A stretch of DNA of 64,000 nt. It comes from CATOSD01 sp034422735. GTDB taxonomy: Bacteria; Chloroflexota; Dehalococcoidia; Lucifugimonadales; CATOSD01. A program made the translations under genes and the position numbers. Position 1 is the first letter of the stretch; every line of letters begins with the position of its first letter. Shown piece by piece: positions 25,581 to 33,792 of the stretch. The notes under the pieces are model-generated. The model searched no databases. It saw only the letters and a program-made list of their open reading frames with translations, and was not told where the DNA came from. The stretch covers positions 66,064 to 130,063 of the forward strand of contig DAOUJL010000079.1 of NCBI GenBank assembly GCA_034422735.1, written 5' to 3'.

Positions 25581-26279
25581 ATGACCTCCTACTCGCTGAC
25601 CGATCGGGCAGCTCCGCGGATCCCCCGCGTTGTGCTGGCTTCCTCCTCTCCGCGCAGGCGAGAGCTGGTGTCCGAGCTAAGTTTGGACGTGGATACGCTG
25701 AGTCCGAACGGCTACGAGGGCCCGCCCTTCCCGGGTGAGGCGCCCGACGACTACACGCTACGCATGGCCGCCGACAAGGCGGAGCAGGGCGTGGCGCTCC
25801 GACCGGGCGCGGCCGTCATAGGCGCGGACACGTGCGTCGTGTTCCGGGGCGACATCCTGGGCAAGCCGGCGGACGCTGACGAGGCGGTTGCTACGCTCAG
25901 GCGGCTGCGAGGCGAGGAACACTCGGTGGTGACCGGGCTGTGCGTGCGAACCGCTGGACCCGCCGGAACTGCGGACTCGGACTCGCTGAGCATGGCGGTC
26001 CGGCGCACGCGCGTATGGATGCGAGACTACTCCGACGATGAGATCGACGCCTACGTAGCCTCGGGCAGCCCGTTCGACAAGGCGGGCAGCTACGCGATCC
26101 AGGACACGGACTTCGATCCGGTCGATAGGATACAGGGCTGCTACTTCAACGTGGTGGGCTTCCCGCTGTGCGCGCTGGTCGAGACCCTCGCCGCCCAGCG
26201 CGTCCACGCGGAGCTGAGGTGCCCGCAGCGCGTCGGTGAACTGTGCGGCGAGTGCGAGCTTGCGGGAGGCGGCGCGTGA
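25581..26279 (+). CDS. maf: Maf family nucleoside triphosphate pyrophosphatase
   Basis: A 232-residue house-cleaning enzyme that hydrolyses non-canonical or modified NTPs to NMPs. Motifs present are VVLASSSPRRRELVSEL, the catalytic Asp in VIGADTCVVF, a GEEHSVVTG strand and FDKAGSYAIQD. The C-terminus has about 25 extra residues with three cysteines (RCPQRVGELCGECEL) not usual in Maf. ATG 25581 is chosen, with AAGGA upstream and a promoter between it and the alternative start at 25494. The stop codon overlaps the GTG of the Tat gene. Confidence 0.93.
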   Translation: MTSYSLTDRAAPRIPRVVLASSSPRRRELVSELSLDVDTLSPNGYEGPPFPGEAPDDYTLRMAADKAEQGVALRPGAAVIGADTCVVFRGDILGKPADADEAVATLRRLRGEEHSVVTGLCVRTAGPAGTADSDSLSMAVRRTRVWMRDYSDDEIDAYVASGSPFDKAGSYAIQDTDFDPVDRIQGCYFNVVGFPLCALVETLAAQRVHAELRCPQRVGELCGECELAGGGA

Positions 26280-26689
26280 ACTTCCTGGGGATGGGTACGC
26301 CCGAAATCCTGGTCGTCCTGCTGCTCGCCTTTCTGCTGTTGGGTCCGGAGCGGATGATCAACGCGGCAAAGTTGCTTGGCAAGTACGCCGGCGAAATGCG
26401 TCGGATGGCGTCCGAGATTCCCGACATCACGCTCGAGGGCGACGAACCCGGCAGCGGAGAGCGGCCAATCGTGCACAGGGGCGGCGGCCCCAACCCGAGC
26501 GTCCGCCCGCGCAACGATGAGACTGAGCGAGACAAGAAACCGGACGATGGCGGCGAGGAGGCAGTGCCGAAAGACGACGGACCGGTGGCCTTCCGCCCCG
26601 GCAAGCCATCCAGGCCGGCTCAGGACGCGCCCGAGTCGTCGAGGGCCCAGGACGCGCCCGAGTCGTCGAGGGCCCAGGACACGCCATGA
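26276..26689 (+). CDS. tatB: TatA/TatB-type Sec-independent translocase subunit (TatB-like)
   Basis: A 137-residue single-pass protein. The N-terminal segment FLGMGTPEILVVLLLAFLLL followed by GPERMINAAKLLGKYAGEMRRM is the TatA/B signature of short transmembrane helix, GP hinge and amphipathic helix. The long hydrophilic tail is Pro/Glu/Asp-rich and ends in a duplicated QDAPESSRA unit. Genes maf-tatB-tatC are coupled by overlaps: GTG overlaps the maf stop and the stop overlaps tatC. A second, shorter TatA gene lies in opposite orientation at 27537-27743, so this one is more likely TatB. It recognises folded twin-arginine substrates together with TatC. Confidence 0.88.
   Translation: MNFLGMGTPEILVVLLLAFLLLGPERMINAAKLLGKYAGEMRRMASEIPDITLEGDEPGSGERPIVHRGGGPNPSVRPRNDETERDKKPDDGGEEAVPKDDGPVAFRPGKPSRPAQDAPESSRAQDAPESSRAQDTP
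26621..26674 (+). repeat. 27-bp tandem repeat inside tatB
   Basis: Two exact 27-bp copies (26621-26647 and 26648-26674), then a partial third, encode QDAPESSRA twice at the Tat protein C-terminus. The unit number could vary by slippage. Confidence 0.85.
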
Positions 26690-27459
26690 GCGAGTCGAGG
26701 GTCCCTTTCGGAGAGCACGTGGCCGAGCTGCGCAAGCGGCTAACTAGGGCTGTAATCGCGGTCATCCTGTGCACCGCCGTCGCGTTCGTGTTTCACGAGC
26801 AGATTCTGGTGCTGCTGATGCAACCCGCCCAGGGCTTCGCCGAGATTCCCAACGGCAAGCCAGTGTTCATCAATTTGACTGAGTTCATCAGCACCGCCAT
26901 GAAGGCGTCGCTGGTGGTAGGCCTGTGCGTCTCGTTGCCGTTCGTGCTCTACCAGATGGTCATGTTCATCGCGCCCGGCCTGACTCCGTCCGAGAGGCGG
27001 TACCTGTACGCGCTGGTGCCGGTGTCGGTGGGAGCGTTCCTGCTCGGAGCGTTCTTCGGATACCGCGTGCTATTCCCGCCTGCGATAAAGTTCCTGCTCG
27101 GATTCGGCAGCGGCGTCGCCACCCCGATGATAACCATCGGGAGCTACGTGGGCCTCATGCTCACGCTGCTGTTGTGGATGGGCGTGGTGTTCGAGATGCC
27201 GGTGGTGCTGTTCTTCCTATCCAGGTTGGGAATCGTTACTCCGCGGTTTCTCGCGCGGCAGCGCCGGTGGGCCATCGTGCTGGCGTTCGTGCTGGGCGCC
27301 GTAATCACGCCGACGTTCGACCCAATAAACCAGGCGTTGGTGGCGCTGCCCATAATCGCGCTGTACGAAGTCAGTATCTGGCTGTCTAAGCTTGCCCGGC
27401 GCGGGCGCGAGAGCGGGTCCTCGAAGCTGGGGCTGGCAGACAACGACGCGGGAACGTAG
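26686..27459 (+). CDS. tatC: Twin-arginine translocase subunit TatC
   Basis: A 257-residue polytopic protein with six predicted membrane segments. Conserved TatC parts are the cytoplasmic N-terminus FGEHVAELRKRL with the signal-peptide-binding Glu, FINLTEFISTAMKASLVVG, LPFVLYQMVMFIAPGLTPSERR and GAVITPTFDPINQALVALP. It forms the receptor of the Tat export machine. The ATG overlaps the tatB stop by four bases. A bidirectional terminator follows at 27481. Confidence 0.96.
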   Translation: MSESRVPFGEHVAELRKRLTRAVIAVILCTAVAFVFHEQILVLLMQPAQGFAEIPNGKPVFINLTEFISTAMKASLVVGLCVSLPFVLYQMVMFIAPGLTPSERRYLYALVPVSVGAFLLGAFFGYRVLFPPAIKFLLGFGSGVATPMITIGSYVGLMLTLLLWMGVVFEMPVVLFFLSRLGIVTPRFLARQRRWAIVLAFVLGAVITPTFDPINQALVALPIIALYEVSIWLSKLARRGRESGSSKLGLADNDAGT

Positions 27460-27480
27460 AGGCGCTGAGTTGGTGACAAC

Positions 27481-27512
27481 AAAACGCCCCAGAGCAATCC
27501 GGGGCGTTTAAC
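27481..27512. terminator. Bidirectional rho-independent terminator between tatC and tatA
   Basis: AAAACGCCCC, a 9-10-base loop, then GGGGCGTTT forms a perfect GC stem flanked by A and T tracts on both sides. This suits the two convergent genes tatC (+) and tatA (-). Confidence 0.85.
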
Positions 27513-27536
27513 TTTCGTTGAAAGTTCGCTTGAGCG

Positions 27537-27743
27537 TTATGCTGAGCCGTTCTGCTTTCCGCTGGTCACCGCCTCGCTCTGCGTTGTCGAGCTGGTGTCG
27601 GCATCCGCCGACTGCGAGGAGCGGAACTCGCGTATCGCCTTGCCAATCGCGCCGCCTATCTCCGGAAGACGGCCCACACCAAAGATGACCATCACGATAA
27701 CCAGGATTATTATGAGCTCCAGCGGCCCCAGTCGAAATGGCAT
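27537..27743 (-). CDS. tatA: Twin-arginine translocase subunit TatA
   Basis: A 68-residue TatA. MPFRLGPLELIIILVIVMVIFGVGRLPEIGG gives the short membrane helix with the conserved early Glu, the FG hinge, and then the amphipathic helix AIGKAIREFR. The tail is short and polar. ATG 27743 is chosen because AGGGGG lies at proper spacing; the frame is open to 27800 but those residues do not fit the family. It polymerises to form the Tat pore. It is convergent with tatC across a shared terminator. Confidence 0.92.
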   Translation of the reverse strand: MPFRLGPLELIIILVIVMVIFGVGRLPEIGGAIGKAIREFRSSQSADADTSSTTQSEAVTSGKQNGSA

Positions 27744-27882
27744 CACGCCCCCTTTCCAGTTGCTACAGCCCGATACCTGGCTTATGGTAGCGCCGTGCAA
27801 CGCGCGGCGTCAAGTCTCTCACGGGATTTGTGGATCACCACACTAGTAGCGACTTGCCCAGCCGTAACGTGGGCGCGATGGG

Positions 27883-28887
27883 TTACGCGCGGGGCAGTCG
27901 ATGGCGTGGACTGGGGTGGGTAAGCACGCTGGTGTTGTAGAGGTTGTCCGGCATCTGGCCGAGCAGCACGCTCGCGACTTCACCCGCGCCGCGCTCTTCC
28001 AGTTCCAGCACCGCCTCCTGGGAGAAGAACGCGATGTGAGGCGTCACTATCACGTTGTCCAGCTCGAAAAGGGGATGATGCTGAGGCGGCGGCGTCTGCG
28101 CGGCCACGTCGAGCCCGGCGCCCGCTATCTGCCCGGCGACCAACGCGTCATGCAGCGCGTTCTCGTCTATCACCGCGCCCCTCGCGGTGTTGATGATCAC
28201 CGCGCTCGGCTTCATCGACGCGAGCTCGCTCGCTCCGATCATCCCCTCGGTCTGCGTCGTTAGCGGCGTGTGGATGGAAACGTAGTCGCTCTGCTCCAGG
28301 AGTTCCGGCAGCGAGGCCAGCCGTGCGCCGTGGACAGTGGCTTCGTCCTCGGTCAGGCTGGGACTGTACGCCAGCACCTCCATACCGAACGCTCGCGCCT
28401 TTGCGCACGTAGAGCGGCCGATGCGACCGAACCCCACTATACCGAGCTTTTTCCCGCGCAGGCGGGGCATGGGCATGCCCAGCTTCAGACTCTCCCAGCC
28501 CTCGGACTTGACGGCGTGATTGAACAATGTGATGCGCCGGTTCCACGCCAGCAGCAGCGCCATTGCGTGGGACGAAACCTCGTCCACGCAGTAGTCGGGC
28601 ACGTATGTCACGGCGATGCCGAGCTCGGTGGCGACGTCTACCGCGATGTTGTCCACGCCTACGCCGAACCTGCCGACCACCTGCAGATTCTCGGCTTCGC
28701 GCACCACTCGCTCCGTCACCAGCGCGAAGCAGGTGAGGATGCCGTGCACGTCCCTGGCGAGTTCCGTCAGCGTCTCCTCGCTGCCGTCGGGCGAGACCAC
28801 GATATCCGCGTCGGCGCGGGCGAGCACGGCTCTCTCCGGCTCGACGGAGGGCCACACGTGGTCGGTGATGAGGACTTTGTACTTCAT
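27883..28887 (-). CDS. D-isomer 2-hydroxyacid dehydrogenase (SerA-like)
   Basis: A 334-residue NAD-dependent D-2-hydroxyacid dehydrogenase, one-domain type without the ACT domain of SerA. It has FGVGVDNIAVDVATELGI, the nucleotide site LGIVGFGRIGRSTCAKARAFGM, the catalytic Arg in INTARGAVIDENAL, and the His in VIVTPHIAFFSQEA with the catalytic Glu upstream in LDVAAQ-region. The substrate (phosphoglycerate, glyoxylate or another) is not known. It lies 110 bases downstream of the corrinoid reactivator gene on the same strand and may be part of that transcript. The start ATG at 28887 has only a weak ribosome site. Confidence 0.9.
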   Translation of the reverse strand: MKYKVLITDHVWPSVEPERAVLARADADIVVSPDGSEETLTELARDVHGILTCFALVTERVVREAENLQVVGRFGVGVDNIAVDVATELGIAVTYVPDYCVDEVSSHAMALLLAWNRRITLFNHAVKSEGWESLKLGMPMPRLRGKKLGIVGFGRIGRSTCAKARAFGMEVLAYSPSLTEDEATVHGARLASLPELLEQSDYVSIHTPLTTQTEGMIGASELASMKPSAVIINTARGAVIDENALHDALVAGQIAGAGLDVAAQTPPPQHHPLFELDNVIVTPHIAFFSQEAVLELEERGAGEVASVLLGQMPDNLYNTSVLTHPSPRHRLPRA

Positions 28888-28997
28888 TCGTCTCGATTCG
28901 CCGCGCCGCGGTCCCAAGAAAGGCGCGGCTAGGGATTGTGCACCTATGTTACTACCCGCTTGGGGCGCATGCAAAAGGGAGCCGCGGACTCGGTGGG

Positions 28998-30614
28998 CTA
29001 GGGGAGTGCCATCGGCTTGAACATACACCCCTCGACGAAGATGTCGAAGAAGTCGGGCGTGGTCTCCAGTTCCACGTGCTCGACGGTCAGGGCCAGGCGC
29101 TCCATCTCGCGCCGCTTTGGACCGGAGAGCAGCATGATGGTCGCGCCCTCCAGTGCCGCGTTGCCCACCTTGGCTACCCTGTCCGACGGCAAGTCCGCAA
29201 TGAATCCGATGGCGGCAGCGTTCCCGACGTTCACGTAGTTGGCGAACCCGCCCGCCAGGTACAGCCGCGAGACCGATGCCACCGGCTCGCCGTACTCCCT
29301 GAGTACGATGAACTGCCCGGCGTAGTTGGCGGACTTGGCCTGCGCCAGCGCGCTCACGTCCGCGCGCGAGACGGCGATTCCGGCCTGTTCGTCGATAACG
29401 AACTCGTCTGCGCCCTCCGCGAAGGCGCCGAGGTGGTTCATCCGGCCCGTGCGTCTCAGCTCGGCCAGCGTGTCCACCAGGCCGGAGCCGCAGATTCCCT
29501 GTGGCTGCACCCCACCGATGGTGGAATAGCGCATCTCGGGCCCTCTCAGCGACACGGACTCGATAGCGCCGTCGTAGCCGGGCATACCGTATGTGACCTG
29601 CCCACCCTCGAACGCCGGTCCCGCGGGACAAGACGCCGCGAGCAGCCTGTGGCGGTTGCCGACCACCACCTCCGTGTTTGTGCCCACGTCCACCAGCATC
29701 GCCAGTCCCTCTTCCTCGTCCATGCCCACCGCCAGCATGTCCGCCGCCACGTCCGCGCCCACGTGACAGCCGATCAAGGGGCCGCCGTAGACGTTGGCCT
29801 CCGGGTGCACGCGCAGACCCATTCGACCGGCCTTTGCGTTAAGCGCGGTTCCGGAGCGACTGCCCGCTTCGAGCTCAAGCTCTACCACGGACTTATAGGG
29901 CCTCTCCCCGATGCTCTGGACGTCCAGGCCGAAGAAGATGTCGCGCATGGTGGAGTTGCCCACCACGACCACCTCGTAGATCCGCCGACGGTGGAACCCG
30001 AGCCGCCGCGCCATGTCGCCAATCTCGAAGTTGATGGCCGACAGCAGCACCTGCCGAAGTTCGCCCCTATGCGGTCCGCCGTCGTAGGAGATGCGGTGCA
30101 TCACGTCGCTGCCACCGAAGCGCTGCGGGTTCTCGAACGAGGCGGTGTGCAGCACCTCGCCACTCTCCAGGTCGGCCAGATTCATCGCGACGGTGGTGGT
30201 GCCGGCGTCGATGGCGAGCCCGTAGACGTCCCCTCGATAGGCGTCCATACGGCCACCATCGAAGTACACGCCGTCGCCGCTGCGGTGCGTAGGTGGGTCC
30301 GGGTCGAACTCGCGGCGCACCCCGGCCGTGAGGATGCGCGGCTGGCGGCGCAGAAGCGCGAATTCGACCTCGGCGTTCGTGTCGACGATCGCGGCCTGGC
30401 ACGCCAGGCGATAACTGTTGCGCAGAAACGCCTCCGCCGGTGTGTGGGGTGTCAGCGCGTCCATGCCGCGCCTCACCTCCACGATGCACTCGTGGCACTC
30501 GCCGTTCCTGCCACACGACGTAGGAACGCGAACTCGTAGAGTGTCGGCGTAGTCGAAGATAGTCTTGCCGGCGACGGACTCTAGCCGCGCCGCGCCGTGT
30601 AGGATTGGACTCAT
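28998..30614 (-). CDS. Corrinoid protein reductive activator, ferredoxin plus ASKHA ATPase (RACo/DUF4445 family)
   Basis: A 538-residue protein that would reduce inactive Co(II) corrinoid to the active Co(I) state at the cost of ATP. Residues about 1-90 are a 2Fe-2S ferredoxin domain with C34, C40, C43 and C72 (SCGRNGECHEC ... RLACQA). A linker domain leads to the ASKHA domain from about residue 125: YGLAIDAGTTTVAMNLADL, VVVGNSTMRDIFFG, MLVDVGTNTEVVVG and CGSGLVDTLAELRRTG. This matches the DUF4445 family that includes RACo. It lies in one operon with a corrinoid protein and a small Cys protein, which supports the role. Confidence 0.92.
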   Translation of the reverse strand: MSPILHGAARLESVAGKTIFDYADTLRVRVPTSCGRNGECHECIVEVRRGMDALTPHTPAEAFLRNSYRLACQAAIVDTNAEVEFALLRRQPRILTAGVRREFDPDPPTHRSGDGVYFDGGRMDAYRGDVYGLAIDAGTTTVAMNLADLESGEVLHTASFENPQRFGGSDVMHRISYDGGPHRGELRQVLLSAINFEIGDMARRLGFHRRRIYEVVVVGNSTMRDIFFGLDVQSIGERPYKSVVELELEAGSRSGTALNAKAGRMGLRVHPEANVYGGPLIGCHVGADVAADMLAVGMDEEEGLAMLVDVGTNTEVVVGNRHRLLAASCPAGPAFEGGQVTYGMPGYDGAIESVSLRGPEMRYSTIGGVQPQGICGSGLVDTLAELRRTGRMNHLGAFAEGADEFVIDEQAGIAVSRADVSALAQAKSANYAGQFIVLREYGEPVASVSRLYLAGGFANYVNVGNAAAIGFIADLPSDRVAKVGNAALEGATIMLLSGPKRREMERLALTVEHVELETTPDFFDIFVEGCMFKPMALP

Positions 30615-30633
30615 GGCTGGCGACGCCGGGTGC

Positions 30634-30891
30634 CTACGGCGAGGGGCCGTCCATCATCCAGGCGCTGCGGTAGTCCAGGTCGTCGCTGCCAACGCACAGC
30701 GGCAGGCTGCCGGGCGGCCCCTCGCGGCGCTGGTTGCGGCATCCGAACGCGGCGGTGCAGTGGTCCTGGACGTTCTTGTAGGGACAGCGGCGTTTGGACA
30801 CCTCGCTGACGGTCTCCGACATCTCCTTGAAGATGCCATACAGCCGGGCCATGCTCGCCCGGTAGCGCTCCCTGTCCACCGGCTGCGACAC
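30634..30891 (-). CDS. Small four-cysteine protein in the corrinoid operon, unknown function
   Basis: An 85-residue protein of no recognised family. The first half is helical (DRERYRASMARLYGIFKEMS); the second half has four cysteines, C36, C45, C51 and C66, in the order CPYKN, DHC, FGC and LC. That spacing could hold an iron-sulfur cluster or zinc. The gene sits 12 bases after the corrinoid protein gene and 19 bases before the reactivator gene, so it is surely in their operon. A redox or assembly role in corrinoid methyl transfer is inference only. Confidence 0.7.
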   Translation of the reverse strand: MSQPVDRERYRASMARLYGIFKEMSETVSEVSKRRCPYKNVQDHCTAAFGCRNQRREGPPGSLPLCVGSDDLDYRSAWMMDGPSP

Positions 30892-30903
30892 AGCGGCACG
30901 CTC

Positions 30904-31674
30904 CTAGTCTGTGGCGCCCACAGGCTCGCGGCTCGGGGCGTAATCCTCGAGGCCGAGGAGCCTCCTTGCGAGGTCCACGCAGTCGATCGCGTCCTTGCCG
31001 TAGCCATCCGCTCCCATGTCGTCCGCGAACTCCTGCGAAACCGGCGCGCCGCCCACCATTATCTTCACGAACTCTCGCAGCCCGGCCTCCTCGAACGCCT
31101 CGATAGTCCTGCCCATGTTGGGCATGGTCGTCGTGAGTAGCGCCGACATGCCCAGAAGCTGGGCATCGTGCTCAATCACGGCGTCCATAAACTCGTCCGG
31201 CGCGGAGTCCACCCCTAGGTCCTCCACGGTGAATCCGGCCCCGCGCAGCATCATAATGCACAGGTTCTTGCCTATGTCGTGAAGGTCGCCTTTCACCGTG
31301 CCCATGACCACAGTGGCCAACGGCTCGATGCCGGACGCCGACAGGATAGGCTCGACGTGGGCCATACCGGCTTTCATCGCGCGCGCCGCGACCAGCACTT
31401 CCGGCACGAAGATCACGTTGTCCCGAAATTTGACGCCGACTATGCTCATGCCGGCGATCAGCCCGTCGTCGAGGATGGTGTTCGCGGAAAAGCCGTCTTC
31501 CAGCGCCTGCCTCGTCAGCCGGTCGACCTCGTGGTGGTTGCCCGCGATGAGGTTGTAGCTGATGTCCTGCATCAGCGGGTCAGCATCGTCCCACTGAGCG
31601 CGGATGTGGTTATGTTCGACGGGCCTGGTAACGTAGCCTAGCTCGCGCTCCAGCCCGGCGTGAACGACTGGCAT
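30904..31674 (-). CDS. Methyltransferase cognate corrinoid protein (B12-binding)
   Basis: A 256-residue corrinoid carrier. The helical cap domain (about 35-115: DISYNLIAGNHHEVDRL, AGMSIVGVKFRDNVIFVPEVLVAARAM) is followed by a Rossmann-like B12 domain with the lower-ligand motif GTVKGDLHDIGKN (D130, H132, G135), then GMSALLTTTM and IMVGGAPVSQEFAD. This is the MtbC/MtaC/MetH-module family that carries a methyl group on cobalt between two methyltransferases. About 35 extra N-terminal residues precede the cap. Its partners are the UroD-like methyltransferase upstream and the reactivator downstream. Confidence 0.94.
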   Translation of the reverse strand: MPVVHAGLERELGYVTRPVEHNHIRAQWDDADPLMQDISYNLIAGNHHEVDRLTRQALEDGFSANTILDDGLIAGMSIVGVKFRDNVIFVPEVLVAARAMKAGMAHVEPILSASGIEPLATVVMGTVKGDLHDIGKNLCIMMLRGAGFTVEDLGVDSAPDEFMDAVIEHDAQLLGMSALLTTTMPNMGRTIEAFEEAGLREFVKIMVGGAPVSQEFADDMGADGYGKDAIDCVDLARRLLGLEDYAPSREPVGATD

Positions 31675-31716
31675 GTGTGATGCACTCCCGTGAATGGCCC
31701 CGGCGGGGCTGCGGCG

Positions 31717-31722
31717 ATTCTA
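31717..31722 (-). promoter_or_regulatory. Extended -10 promoter of the corrinoid operon
   Basis: On the minus strand, TGCTAGAAT with -10 TAGAAT (31722-31717), about 43 bases before the ATG at 31674. There is no clear -35. The corrinoid genes can thus be transcribed independently of the upstream methyltransferase gene. Confidence 0.45.
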
Positions 31723-31765
31723 GCACGGGGCGGGTAGAGACGCTAGTGATGGGCGCCCAGCGCGG

Positions 31766-31820
31766 GGCCTTTCCATTCTCCTCCCCCATCTCGGTCAGGG
31801 GAGAGGGTTAGGATGGGGGG
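31766..31820. repeat. Dispersed palindrome repeat with GGCCTTTCCATTCTCC edge
   Basis: GGGGCCTTTCCATTCTCC followed by the CCCCCATC...GAGAGGGTTAGGATGGGGG palindrome type. The edge word resembles the outer end of the two long repeats at 11053 and 32385. Confidence 0.6.
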
Positions 31821-31860
31821 CCTTATCAGGTTCCCCGGCTGCGCTCGGAATGAGAACATC

Positions 31861-32385
31861 AGGGTCTCTGGGCGCGGCTCTCCGAAAAATCTGCTCAATT
31901 CTGCTACATTCTGCACATTCCGTAGCTGGGCGGCCCGATGTTCTTGTCACTTCTTGTGAGCCAAGTTGTTAAGGTTCGTCACGAGCATTGCGCAGAATGT
32001 CACAGAACGCGACCCGTTCGGCAAGCTCAGGGCAGGCTCCGTTCGGCCGAGGGCGGGCGGGTTTCAAACTTGCCCCCACTCCACAACCGGCGGCCGCAGT
32101 GCCTATGCTGTAGAAAATAGCACGTGTGTGCTGTAGAATCAAGAGGGTTGGCGAAATTGCCGGATGGGGGCGAATTTGTGGGGAGAAATTGCGCACGAAT
32201 GGGAACTGGTAGAACGTGGGTGAGAATGGCTGGAGCACGGATGGGAACGGGTGGCGCGGGAAAGTGACGCTTTTTTCGGGGTACGTGGGCGCGAATGAGT
32301 TGGAGTTGGGGGAGAGGGGACAAGCGGAAGGGACGCGGTTACCCTCACCCGCCGGCAGCTTGCCGCGACGGAGAATGAAAAGGCC
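31861..32385 (-). repeat. Long interspersed repeat, copy 2, inverted (about 525 bp)
   Basis: The reverse complement of this interval aligns with 11053-11580 almost end to end. Matching landmarks run from AGGCCxTTTCATTCTCC through CCCGAAAAAAGCGTCAC and TTAACAACTTGGCTCACAAG to CAGATTTTTCxGAGAGCCGC. A short block (around GAGCCTGCCCTGAGCTTGCC) is arranged differently in the two copies. It separates the UroD-like methyltransferase gene from the corrinoid protein gene. No transposase frame is present. Confidence 0.85.
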
Positions 32386-32421
32386 CTGTGCCCAGCCCAG
32401 CGCCGCACCAGCATGGCCGCG

Positions 32422-33453
32422 TTAATGCGACTCGTGCCACTCCCGGACGCTCTGGGGTATGGCGATGAGATTCTCCAGCCGCGTCGCCAGCGGGACGGCG
32501 CACTCCGGGGCGATCATCTGGACTCCCGCGTCCAGGCACGCGAACACCTCTTCCCGCACCTCGGCGGGGCCCCGCGCGTACAGCGTATCGGGGTTGTTGA
32601 TGTTGCCCACCAGCCCTATGCGGCCTCCCGCTACGTCCATCGCCTGCTGGGGGTCGTTCTTCGAATCGAAGTGGAAGCTGGCCATCCCCGATTGGGCGAT
32701 GTAGTCCAGCCTGTCCAGCGTGTTGCCGCATATGTGCAGGATGAGCGGGACGCGGAGCCGTTCGGCCATCTCCTGGTGTATATCGAGCAGGAAGCGGCGG
32801 TAGTACTCGCCGCTCACAAGGTCGCCGGTCGCGTGGTCGGGGAATGTCAGCGCGTCGGTCCCCGCGGCTATCTGCGCCTCGCCGAACAGCACCGATATCT
32901 CCTTCAGCTTGTGCAGGCACCGCAGCACCATGTCGGGGTCGTCCACCGTCATCAACAGAAAGCTCTCGACGCCGAACACGTGGTAGGCGAGCGTCCACGG
33001 CCCCATCGTCTTGCCGATGATGGCGGCCTCGCGGCCATACTCGCGCTTCAGCAACTCGATTGATCGGGTGATGGTCAGGTTGTCGGGATGCTCCAGGAAA
33101 CCCGGCGGAATACGGATGTCGTCTTCGCCCTTCCAGATGGGGTTGTACATCCGCACAGTCGGCCAGTTGTCTTTCTCCTCCCACTGCATGTCGCAGCCGA
33201 GGGCGGAGGACTCCTGGATTATGGTGAAGTAGGGCATTATCGCGTCGAAGCCCAGCTCCGTATACCCGGTGGCCGCCAGGCGCGCGGCCAACTCCGGGTC
33301 GCGGCACGCGTCCGGAAACGGCGCGTCGACCAGGTCCATCAGCTCCACCGTCGCCACGTTGGTGGGATTGGCGACCGGCGTGCGGTCCACCGGCTTGCCC
33401 GCGAGGGCGTTCATCACCCGCTCGCGTGGTGTCATCGTTTCGGTTAGGGGCAT
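32422..33453 (-). CDS. Uroporphyrinogen decarboxylase-family methylcobamide methyltransferase (MtaA/MtbA-like)
   Basis: A 343-residue TIM-barrel protein of the UroD superfamily, methyltransferase branch. It carries the zinc/thiol-activation signature H240-x-C242 in LILHICGNT and C318 in APECAVP, as in MtaA and MtbA, which move methyl groups between corrinoid proteins and a thiol. True heme-pathway UroD lacks this. The opening MTPRERVMNALAGKPVDRTPV is family-typical. The thiol acceptor and methyl donor are unknown. It lies upstream of the corrinoid protein gene, with the 525-bp repeat in between. The homocysteine methyltransferase at 35803 is a possible downstream partner. Confidence 0.9.
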   Translation of the reverse strand: MPLTETMTPRERVMNALAGKPVDRTPVANPTNVATVELMDLVDAPFPDACRDPELAARLAATGYTELGFDAIMPYFTIIQESSALGCDMQWEEKDNWPTVRMYNPIWKGEDDIRIPPGFLEHPDNLTITRSIELLKREYGREAAIIGKTMGPWTLAYHVFGVESFLLMTVDDPDMVLRCLHKLKEISVLFGEAQIAAGTDALTFPDHATGDLVSGEYYRRFLLDIHQEMAERLRVPLILHICGNTLDRLDYIAQSGMASFHFDSKNDPQQAMDVAGGRIGLVGNINNPDTLYARGPAEVREEVFACLDAGVQMIAPECAVPLATRLENLIAIPQSVREWHESH

Positions 33454-33468
33454 GGTGAACCTTCCTTG

Positions 33469-33792
33469 CTACTGTCTTGGTACGCGCCGGATCTCTCCAC
33501 GTCCGATGGTCTTTAGCTCCTCCAAGACTTCGGGTACAAGTGGAACATGGTCTTCAATGTCGTTGCTGGGAGCATTCAGGACTATCACGCCGACGTCCTC
33601 CTTGGTGATCGTATTTTCAGTGACCATGCACTTATCGGAGGTGATGATCACGTCGAAGTCATCCCGTGCGAGATTCATCAGATCCCCGTTGCTTACACCC
33701 TTCCACCCCATGAAGGGAACTGTCCGAACATCGTGCTTGACGAACGAGTGCCTTAGTGAAACGTCCAGCATCTCATCGAGCAGCAGTCTCAT
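33469..33792 (-). CDS. DUF5615 PIN-like protein, probable toxin
   Basis: A 107-residue PIN-like protein of the DUF5615 type. Acidic residues that form the nuclease-like pocket are in MRLLLDEMLD near the start, NGDLMNLARDD in the middle and DVIITSDK near residue 50. Such proteins are predicted RNases in toxin-antitoxin pairs. The gene overlaps the 3' end of the DUF433 gene by 20 bases, the classic antitoxin-toxin order. Local GC is lower than in the flanking genes, which points to horizontal gain. Activity is inferred from family and context. Confidence 0.8.
   Translation of the reverse strand: MRLLLDEMLDVSLRHSFVKHDVRTVPFMGWKGVSNGDLMNLARDDFDVIITSDKCMVTENTITKEDVGVIVLNAPSNDIEDHVPLVPEVLEELKTIGRGEIRRVPRQ

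Noticed and set aside
26243..26275. Upstream start for the TatB-like gene
   Set aside because: The preferred GTG at 26276 overlaps the maf stop in the usual coupled way; the upstream residues are Arg-rich and unlike Tat proteins.
28888..29631. N-terminal extension of the hydroxyacid dehydrogenase into a 582-codon frame
   Set aside because: The added 248 codons lie inside the reactivator gene in another frame, and the dehydrogenase domain is complete from ATG 28887.
28938..30539. 533-codon plus-strand frame opposite the corrinoid reactivator
   Set aside because: The minus strand encodes a full ferredoxin-ASKHA protein; this frame shows only shadow composition.
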